From Syntrophosphaera sp035450685 (GTDB taxonomy: Bacteria > Cloacimonadota > Cloacimonadia > Cloacimonadales > Cloacimonadaceae), in contig DAOTNF010000006.1 of the NCBI GenBank assembly GCA_035450685.1, forward strand, positions 1 to 64,000: 64,000 nt of DNA. The letters are read 5' to 3'. Shown here piece after piece: positions 57,772 through 64,000 of the stretch. Both the position numbers and the translations under genes were made by a program. Positions within the stretch are counted from its first letter, which is position 1; each line of letters opens with the position of its first letter. The notes under the pieces are model-generated. The model worked only from the letters and a program-made list of their open reading frames with translations, searched no databases and was not told the DNA's origin.

Positions 57772-60546
57772 TCAGAATCCGCGTTTGCCGGCGGCGCCGG
57801 TAATGTAGAACAGTCCGGGTTTGTCGATGAAGCATACGGCGCAGTTGCCCGCCATCAGATACTCGTAATCGGGAACCTCGGAAAAGGCCTGCACCCGGTT
57901 AAACTCGCTGGTGTTGCCGCTCAGATCGCGGAAATAGAGGCGAATCTGCTGTCCCGGAGTGTAGTCCGGAACGGGGATGTAGAGATAGGGCCAGCGGGTG
58001 GCGGCGGGGTCAGAGTAAAAATTGGTGGAGATAAGCTGCTGTTGGGGGTCCCGGAAGAGCACCCGGTAGGCGGAGAGGGTGTTTTGCGCGGGCGGATCGG
58101 AAACAAGCGCGAGATCGACTCGTGAGCCCAGGGGCAGCAGGCTGCCCAGAAAGTCCGCGGGCATGGTCACCTGGGCTTGATAGAGCGAGGCGATGAGGTC
58201 ACGGCTGAGGTCGGTGAGCGGGGCCTGGGTTTCGGTGTGTGGGGCGAGGTCTTGCACGACCGCATACTCGGCGTCATAGAGCAGGTAGAAGGAGGCATGC
58301 CCGTCCGCCAGGATAAAATGCCAGCCATCCAGTTTGTTGCCCTGCGCGTAGGCATAGACGCGGTAAAAGTCTCCATCCGATACCGAAAACAGCAGATTCT
58401 GGGAGCGTGAAGTCTGGCGGAGGCGGATCAGGGGCTGGAATTTGGAATAGAACGCGGGATCACCCAGAGCCTGGAAGCTGTAAACCCTTGCCAGCGGGCT
58501 GAGGGAGTATTGATAGGCAAAGACCCCGTGGGTGTCGCTGAGAGCGTCTTTCGGGCTGACCTTCAGGATGGTGCCGGGCTGCACGTCGAGGCCGGAATCC
58601 AACCAGGCTTCCCAGTCGTAGTCATCAAAGACCATGCGGTTGAACACAGCCAGGTTTTTATCCGGTGCGGGAGAGCTAAGTTGCGCTCCATCCAGCAGGT
58701 AACCAGCGCAAGCGGGGGAGATTTGCAGCCTGCCTCCGCTTTGCACAAAACTGTTGTGCTGGAAACTCGCGGCAGGTTTGTAGCGGTAGAACTGAGGGCG
58801 GTCTGCCGCAGGCCAGATATTCACCACACTGGACAGCGGCTTGCTGTAAGCCGTTGATATAAAGAGATTGGCAGGCAGTTCGGTTCCCCTGCGGCCACGG
58901 CTGAGGGCGGAGATGCGCATCAGCGCCTGGCCGGAGTTTAGCTGATAGGGCGAGCCTGAGAGCCAGGGATGGCTGGCGTCCGCGCTGGCGGAGTATTCCA
59001 GTTCCAGGCTGCTGCAGGGGGCCTGGGGGTCGTTCCAGCTAACGAAGGTGCGGGTGGTCTGCAACTGCAGTTGGGGTTTCAGGCAGGGGACGCGCAGGCG
59101 GCTGGACTCCTCCGCGGCTCTGGCAAAGATGTAGATGCCGCTTGAATTGACGCCGCTATAGACAAAGCCATCCCCGCTGCTGTAATGCCCGGCGTCGTAG
59201 CTGTCGGCCAGGGTCTTGAAACTAATCTTGTCGGCGGCCGCCGATCTGAAGGCCCGGAACAGCTTCGCGGCAGCCTGGTCTTGCAGTTCAGAGCGGAATC
59301 CGAATTCGACCCAGGCTTCCGAAGGCAGGGACTCCAGCGCCGATCCTCCCTGTGTGAAGTTGATTCCGAAGATCTGGCGGTCTGCGGAAAGCTTGAAGGG
59401 GCTGCCCTGAAAATAATCTGCCAACAGGGTTTGGGCATCGGGCTGCAGATCGAGGCGCAGCTTGACTCCGGGCAGGTTCAGGTCGCGCAGGTCCAGCCAG
59501 ATATCCTGCAGATACAGCCGGGAAAGCGAGCCATCCAAGGGCAGGTCGATCTGGTTTTGGGCTTCCAGGGGCGAAAGCAGGAAGAACTTGCCGGGGCCGT
59601 TCAGGAAGCTGACCAGTTCGCCATCCCTCCAGAGCCAGGTGTTTTCACCCTGCTGCCAGCCATGCACCTCGCCGCCGTGCAGGCGGGTCCACTGCTTTTG
59701 CGGCGCGCGGGGTTGGGGCATGCGATAGTAAACGATTGGCACTTGGGCTGAGCCCAAATCTCCCTCCAGATTGAGGATGGGGGTATCCAGCGCGAAGCCG
59801 GGGAAGAGGTTTTGCACGGCACCGATCTCAGCGGCGGAAAGGCTTTCCTCCAGCTTCAAAGTGAGTTCGGACGCCAGGGAACCAGCCGGAAACCACAAGC
59901 GCAGGGAATCGGCGGAGGTGACCAGCAGGGCTTGCAGGTCTTTGGAGGTGGCGGGCAGACGCAGCTCGGTGGATTCCTTAAAATCGATCAGGGCATGTTC
60001 TCCGCTGCCATCGAGGTCAAACCAGCAACGTCCGGCGCCGTAGGGATAGATTTCTGTGCGTTCCGCGCTCAGCGTCCACGCACTCTGCACCAGCCGCAGC
60101 GAGGAAAGCTCGGCATCAGGCTTGAGATCGGTGTACAGTGTGGCAAAAGCCAGCAGGGAGTCGATGATCACTTCCTGGCCGGAGCGCAGGACAGATATCC
60201 GGTAACTGTCCGTGTAAGCCTTGCTGCGGATGGGGAAGGCCAGGCTGTCCCTGTTTGCTAGGGCTTTTACCCGGGTCAGGGTCACCCGGTCTCCATACCA
60301 GAGGCCTGCCTCGATGATGCTTTCCTTGGGGATGTAGAGGTAGCTGTCGTCGTTGGAAGACTTGATCAGGTGGTCGTAATAGACCTTGATGGTGTTTTCC
60401 GTGATGTATTCCTTGGGATCGAGGTTTGGCGGCAGCAGAGAGTTTTCACGCAGGTTGCAGGCTGCCAGGATCGACAGAAACAGCAGGAGGAGGATGAGTT
60501 TAGAGAGCAGCGCTGAGGCCCAGCGAAGTGAACGATACGGGGTCAT
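57772..60546 (-). CDS. Very large lipoprotein of unknown function
   Basis: 924 residues from the ATG at 60546, which opens directly into a signal peptide with lipobox LSILAAC; the frame could extend upstream to 60642 but that overlaps the previous gene and adds no signal. The mature protein is beta-rich throughout with no recognised motif: a ZU5-like or Ig-like N-terminal part (KVYYDHLIKSS, GDRVTLTRVKAL), several Trp/Tyr-rich segments and an Ig-like end (PGQQIRLYFRDLSGNTSEFN). It overlaps the upstream TPR-barrel gene by 47 bases and is last in a four-gene envelope cluster. Confidence 0.8.
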   Translation of the reverse strand: MTPYRSLRWASALLSKLILLLLFLSILAACNLRENSLLPPNLDPKEYITENTIKVYYDHLIKSSNDDSYLYIPKESIIEAGLWYGDRVTLTRVKALANRDSLAFPIRSKAYTDSYRISVLRSGQEVIIDSLLAFATLYTDLKPDAELSSLRLVQSAWTLSAERTEIYPYGAGRCWFDLDGSGEHALIDFKESTELRLPATSKDLQALLVTSADSLRLWFPAGSLASELTLKLEESLSAAEIGAVQNLFPGFALDTPILNLEGDLGSAQVPIVYYRMPQPRAPQKQWTRLHGGEVHGWQQGENTWLWRDGELVSFLNGPGKFFLLSPLEAQNQIDLPLDGSLSRLYLQDIWLDLRDLNLPGVKLRLDLQPDAQTLLADYFQGSPFKLSADRQIFGINFTQGGSALESLPSEAWVEFGFRSELQDQAAAKLFRAFRSAAADKISFKTLADSYDAGHYSSGDGFVYSGVNSSGIYIFARAAEESSRLRVPCLKPQLQLQTTRTFVSWNDPQAPCSSLELEYSASADASHPWLSGSPYQLNSGQALMRISALSRGRRGTELPANLFISTAYSKPLSSVVNIWPAADRPQFYRYKPAASFQHNSFVQSGGRLQISPACAGYLLDGAQLSSPAPDKNLAVFNRMVFDDYDWEAWLDSGLDVQPGTILKVSPKDALSDTHGVFAYQYSLSPLARVYSFQALGDPAFYSKFQPLIRLRQTSRSQNLLFSVSDGDFYRVYAYAQGNKLDGWHFILADGHASFYLLYDAEYAVVQDLAPHTETQAPLTDLSRDLIASLYQAQVTMPADFLGSLLPLGSRVDLALVSDPPAQNTLSAYRVLFRDPQQQLISTNFYSDPAATRWPYLYIPVPDYTPGQQIRLYFRDLSGNTSEFNRVQAFSEVPDYEYLMAGNCAVCFIDKPGLFYITGAAGKRGF

Positions 60547-61759
60547 GGTCTTTGATTCCCAATTGTTGATAGAGGTGTAGCAGCAATCCGCCTGGCAGCG
60601 GGGCATCCAGGGAAAGGCCATAGTAGGCTGTGCCTGGTTCAAAATCGTCTATATAGCTTCCGGCTGAAGTCGCGAAAAAGGCCAGATTTCCAAAACCGGC
60701 GTGGGCTCCCAGCCAATAGTCGCGCCAGACGCGCAGGGAAGCGCTTGCGCTGTGCACCCAATGCGCGGAGTCCGAGTCCGGGGCTTCGCTGTCCTGATAG
60801 ACCCGGGAGGCTGTGTAGTTCAGGGAGAGGGGTGGATAGGTCAGCTTGACGCCCAGGTCGGTCTGATAGTTGTTATGGCGTTTCCAGGTTGCGAAGTGTT
60901 GCGCGAGGCGGGGACGGATGGCCAGGGTTCGTGCGTAGATCCTGGGGCTAAGGGAAAGGGAGGCAGACTTGCCCGGATAGAGACGCTCATCCTTGCCGTC
61001 CAGGTATTGCAAGCCAAGGTTCAGGTCTGTAAGGGGAAATTGTTTGCGGGCTGCCGCCTGAATCTGCCAGCGGAAGTGCTTTCCTTCCCACAACATCTCC
61101 TCCGCGGCCAGGTTTACCTGCCAGGAACGGCAGGAGAGGGTGCTGCCCAAATTCAGGAAACGCGCTGAAGCACCCTTGGCGGCGAAACCGGCACTCAGTT
61201 TGCCAGCCAGCTTACCGGGAGCGGGTGTAATAGGTTGTTCCAGATGGGCAAAGTGGCGCGCCGCGGCAGGATAGTCGTCCAGGGCCAGATAGGCCCAGCC
61301 GGCGCCTTCTTCCGGCAAAGCCCGCAGCGAGGGTTCCTCCAGCAGGGTTATGGCTTTCAGATAGCCCACCCTTGCCAGATGGGGCTTCCTGTCATAAGCT
61401 TGGGCTGCCGCCAGATAGTAGTGGATCAGTCCTTCCCCGGGAAAGTTGGCGAGGAATTCCCGTCCTAACTGCTGGCTTTGCTTCCAGTCTTGTTTGCCGT
61501 TCAACGCCCAGAGGATACCGATTGCCGGGGCGGAAAGGAGAGGCTCCCGCTGCTGCAGTTTCCGGTATTGCTCCAGCGCTTCATCCGCCTCGCCCAGCAT
61601 CATGTGATAGTAGGCAAGCTCCAACTGCGCTTCGCTATCGAGGGGATTGTAGGCCAGACGCAGCCTGGCGTCTTCCAGCAGCTTGCGGTAGTCCGTTTCC
61701 TCCGCCGAGACTGCGAAAGTCAGATAGAGCAGAAGCAAGACCAGGACGGCTGGTTTCAA
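60500..61759 (-). CDS. TPR protein with C-terminal outer-membrane barrel
   Basis: 419 residues with a signal peptide (1-19). Residues about 25-190 are TPR-like helix pairs (DSEAQLELAYYHMMLGEADEA, LEQYRKLQQREP, LIHYYLAAAQAYDR). Residues about 205-419 alternate strands with aromatic ends (RFLNLGSTLSCRSWQVNL, HFRWQIQAAARKQFPL, YGLSLDAPLPGGLLLHLYQQ) and suggest a barrel of ten or more strands. TPR-barrel fusions usually take part in export or assembly of polysaccharide or protein at the outer membrane (compare AlgK/BcsC layouts). No closer family is recognised. Confidence 0.75.
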   Translation of the reverse strand: MKPAVLVLLLLYLTFAVSAEETDYRKLLEDARLRLAYNPLDSEAQLELAYYHMMLGEADEALEQYRKLQQREPLLSAPAIGILWALNGKQDWKQSQQLGREFLANFPGEGLIHYYLAAAQAYDRKPHLARVGYLKAITLLEEPSLRALPEEGAGWAYLALDDYPAAARHFAHLEQPITPAPGKLAGKLSAGFAAKGASARFLNLGSTLSCRSWQVNLAAEEMLWEGKHFRWQIQAAARKQFPLTDLNLGLQYLDGKDERLYPGKSASLSLSPRIYARTLAIRPRLAQHFATWKRHNNYQTDLGVKLTYPPLSLNYTASRVYQDSEAPDSDSAHWVHSASASLRVWRDYWLGAHAGFGNLAFFATSAGSYIDDFEPGTAYYGLSLDAPLPGGLLLHLYQQLGIKDHDPVSFTSLGLSAAL

Positions 61760-61762
61760 GGC

Positions 61763-62365
61763 CTATTCCAGAACACCCTTGTATTGGGCCACGATCCCGG
61801 ACAGGGGATAGTATTTTTTGAGCAGTCGGTATTCCACCCGGGCTTCATCGACCCTGCCAGCCAGATAAAGGTTGTTTACCAGATATCCCCTGCTCTCCAT
61901 GTCCCAGGGATAGACCTGGATGAGGCGGATGTAGTAGTCCGCGGCCAGGGAGTGCTCTTTGAGCAGATAGGCCGCGTAAGCCGCCTTGGCAAGCAACTGG
62001 GGGTTCTGGCGCTGCTCCACGAGCAGGCTGTCCGTGGCGGAAAGGGCAAGACGGTAGTCTCCCAGGGCAAGGTGGCAGTTGATGATACCCACCCGGGCGT
62101 CCAGATTGTCCCGCAGGCCGATCGCCTTGCGATAGCTGGAGATCGATCTTTCATAGCGTCCCAGCAGGTATTCCAGCCAGGCGATCCTCACCTGGTAAAA
62201 GGGTTCCTGGGGGTCGGCGGCGGAGAGCTCACGCATGATTTCCAGCGAACCAATAAAGTCAGCCTGTGATTCCAGGGCGTAAGACTGCGCGATGTCCCGC
62301 GTCCTAGCCAGCAGGGGCAGGGTAAGGATGAGGGCGAGAGCCAGGGTAAGTATCCGGATGTTCAT
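61763..62365 (-). CDS. Periplasmic TPR-repeat protein
   Basis: 200 residues with a signal peptide (1-20). Four to five TPR-like units follow (EPFYQVRIAWLEYLLGRYER, LDARVGIINCHLALGDYRLA, PQLLAKAAYAAYLLKEHSLA, ESRGYLVNNLYLAGRVDEAR). Such proteins are scaffolds for protein contacts. The ATG overlaps the M23 gene's stop by four bases and a 3-base gap separates it from the TPR-barrel gene, so it probably assembles with their products. Confidence 0.8.
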   Translation of the reverse strand: MNIRILTLALALILTLPLLARTRDIAQSYALESQADFIGSLEIMRELSAADPQEPFYQVRIAWLEYLLGRYERSISSYRKAIGLRDNLDARVGIINCHLALGDYRLALSATDSLLVEQRQNPQLLAKAAYAAYLLKEHSLAADYYIRLIQVYPWDMESRGYLVNNLYLAGRVDEARVEYRLLKKYYPLSGIVAQYKGVLE

Positions 62366-63984
62366 GGTTGTACCTCTATTTCTTCCAGCGCCACGCGTTG
62401 TGCGCTGAGCAGGGTCTGAGAGTTTTGCCGCAGGCAGAAATCGATGATCCCTTCCCGGCGGCTGAGGGTAAGGCTTCCCTCCAGCTTTTTGACCACCATG
62501 CCCAGAACGCTGAGGGAGGTAACGCTTTCCACCTTGATCTTCTGGTCATGTTGCTGCAGTTCCGCCCTGGCGCTAACTCGGATGGGCTGGAAAAAGGGGA
62601 TCAGAAAGAGGGTGACGTTTTTCCAGAATGGCCCCATCAGCACCGACAGACTGGGCTCGTCTTTCCAGGTCAGCCTGCCGCTTTCGCTCCAGGGCAGGCG
62701 TGAGGCCACCAGGGCAAAGGCGGCCAAAGCGGTTTTGCGCCTGTGGGAGAGCTTTAGGCTGTTGTAGATGCCGTGATACACAGAAAATTCCAGCCTGCTG
62801 CCATTATCGCTCACCAGGGAATGGTTGCCCGCCAGATCCAGATCGACCTGCCAGGTCTCCTGCCATTCCCCGCGGGGCGTTTGCACGGCAAAACGTTGTT
62901 TCTGGCCATATCCGAACTGCAGGATGGGGGCCAGGTCTTTTTCCGGCACCAGGGGGGAAACCAGTTCTCCCTCGCGGGGAACTCCGCTGCTGCAAAGCTC
63001 AAAGCTGCCGTCCCCGGTCCGCCTCTTGTAGTTTACAATGTGGCTGAAAACGGTGTGGGAACCGGCATCCACCGCGCTCTGGGCTTGAAAGTGCAGATGT
63101 GGCACGGGGGAGCGTCCTGAATTGCCGACCATGCCGATCTTTTCGCCAAGCTTCACATAGTCGCCTTCCGCCAGCTTCACCGATCCTTCCCGCAGATGCG
63201 CGTAAAGCGTGAAGAAACCATAGCCGTGGGAGATGGTGACATAGTTGCCCCAGTTGTCCTTGGTGTTGATGCTTCCGATGGGATTGTCCGGTATGGAGTT
63301 GACCACTTTGGCCACATAGCCCGCGGCAGACGCGAGCACCGGCTTGCCGAAGCAGTAGTAGTCCTTGAGGTCGTTTTCGTTTTCCAGATACTTCTTGCCG
63401 AACCTGTCCTCGATCTCCAGATCCCAGGCATAGGCCCAGTCCAGCTTGTGGGTATGGGGGCCGTTGTGGGATTGGGTGATCTTCCATTCCCCATTCACCG
63501 GCAGGCGGATCTGAGGCACTCCGGCGCTGGAAAAACGCTGGTATCTGGAAATGTAGGCCTCCAAAGCCTTTTCCGGGTGCAGGATGCCATAGTCGTTGAT
63601 CACGGCCGACCTTTGGCGCAGGCGCAGCCGCAGGGAATAGATGAGGGAGATGACCACCACGTTCATGGGGAAGGCGAACATCGGCACATAGAGGACGCCG
63701 GGACGGGCGGGCATCACATCCGGATAGTAATAGCGTCCCGAGAGCGCGTAGGCAAACACAAAGCCGATCACCGTGCCCAGGGCTGCCAGCAGGTAGGAGG
63801 TCTTGCCGGGGATCAGGTAGATGGAGCCGATGCCGATGCTGATCAGGATCAGATTGAAGCCGGGGAAGAACATCCCGTAGGTGCTGCCCATGGCGCTGAC
63901 CTGCAAGAGGGCAAAACAGATGGACCAGCCAAGCAGTGACAGCATCAGCCCGATGCGGGAGATAAACAGCACCACCACGGTCAT
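62362..63984 (-). CDS. Membrane-anchored M23-family metallopeptidase, possibly 5'-incomplete
   Basis: At least 540 residues; the frame stays open upstream of the ATG at 63984 to the window edge, so the start is provisional. Four N-terminal membrane spans (about 5-115) lead into an M23/LytM domain (about 165-310) with zinc ligands HxxxD in HTHKLDWAYAWD and HxH in VPHLHFQ, plus WGNYVTISHGYGFFTLYAHL and GDYVKLGEKIGMVGNSG. A C-terminal beta domain of about 200 residues is unrecognised. M23 enzymes cut peptidoglycan cross-links; the multi-span anchor is unusual. It heads the four-gene envelope cluster. Confidence 0.85.
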   Translation of the reverse strand: MTVVVLFISRIGLMLSLLGWSICFALLQVSAMGSTYGMFFPGFNLILISIGIGSIYLIPGKTSYLLAALGTVIGFVFAYALSGRYYYPDVMPARPGVLYVPMFAFPMNVVVISLIYSLRLRLRQRSAVINDYGILHPEKALEAYISRYQRFSSAGVPQIRLPVNGEWKITQSHNGPHTHKLDWAYAWDLEIEDRFGKKYLENENDLKDYYCFGKPVLASAAGYVAKVVNSIPDNPIGSINTKDNWGNYVTISHGYGFFTLYAHLREGSVKLAEGDYVKLGEKIGMVGNSGRSPVPHLHFQAQSAVDAGSHTVFSHIVNYKRRTGDGSFELCSSGVPREGELVSPLVPEKDLAPILQFGYGQKQRFAVQTPRGEWQETWQVDLDLAGNHSLVSDNGSRLEFSVYHGIYNSLKLSHRRKTALAAFALVASRLPWSESGRLTWKDEPSLSVLMGPFWKNVTLFLIPFFQPIRVSARAELQQHDQKIKVESVTSLSVLGMVVKKLEGSLTLSRREGIIDFCLRQNSQTLLSAQRVALEEIEVQP

Positions 63985-64000
63985 CAGGATGCCGACAAAA

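Overview
The window looks like one scaffold of an anaerobic, Gram-negative bacterium of the FCB group. My best guess is Cloacimonadota, inferred from gene content rather than a marker gene. It carries several secreted proteins ending in a type IX secretion/FlgD-type sorting domain (xxPNPF ... YNxRGQ ... GxYxLR), many lipoproteins, an outer-membrane barrel, Feo iron uptake and tandem phosphate butyryltransferases. Bases 11673-11772 are exactly 100 N, a conventional scaffold gap of unknown length inside a gene.

Region by region. 1-15.4 kb is a secreted-protein and iron region: a gingipain-type (C25) protease running off the left edge (minus), fur-feoB-feoA (minus), a 934-residue Asp-box exoprotein, and a very large multi-domain protein containing a Porphyromonas-type peptidylarginine deiminase domain, broken by the N gap. 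16-19.4 kb: a small lipoprotein and polA (minus). 19.5-24 kb: a tightly coupled ABC ATPase, MacB-like permease, YihY protein and purH. 24-27.5 kb: tRNA-Ser(GGA), sppA and rng. 27.5-31.7 kb: a direct tandem duplication of about 1.98 kb. Each unit has a nearly identical 0.4-kb leader and a secreted protein whose ends are identical and whose middle differs. 32.3-41.5 kb: a long plus-strand run of sugar epimerase, SLBB protein, DegT aminotransferase, etfB, lgt, lipoprotein, purB, DUF2147, a decarboxylase-like membrane protein and a propeller-like protein. 41.9-43.6 kb: mscS and a barrel protein. 43.9-48 kb: an LpoB-like lipoprotein, two phosphate butyryltransferases, rpiB and glyA (minus). 48.8-56.7 kb: SPFH protein, enolase, iron alcohol dehydrogenase, a lipoprotein with a sorting-like tail, lepB, hemW and a short nucleotidyltransferase. 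56.9-64 kb: mutM, then a minus-strand envelope cluster of M23 peptidase, TPR protein, TPR-barrel protein and a giant lipoprotein.

Intergenic DNA is rich in dispersed elements: a six-copy family built on the half-site CATCATCCTTAGG, a row of five short hairpins, and three further repeat families shared between distant gaps.

The most interesting observations are (i) a gingipain-like protease and a peptidylarginine deiminase in one 15-kb neighbourhood, a pair best known from Porphyromonas; (ii) the tandem duplication with identical flanks and leader but a diverged core, suggesting cassette exchange or gene conversion at a surface protein; and (iii) the intergenic repeat families, some carrying a ribosome-binding site and start codon.
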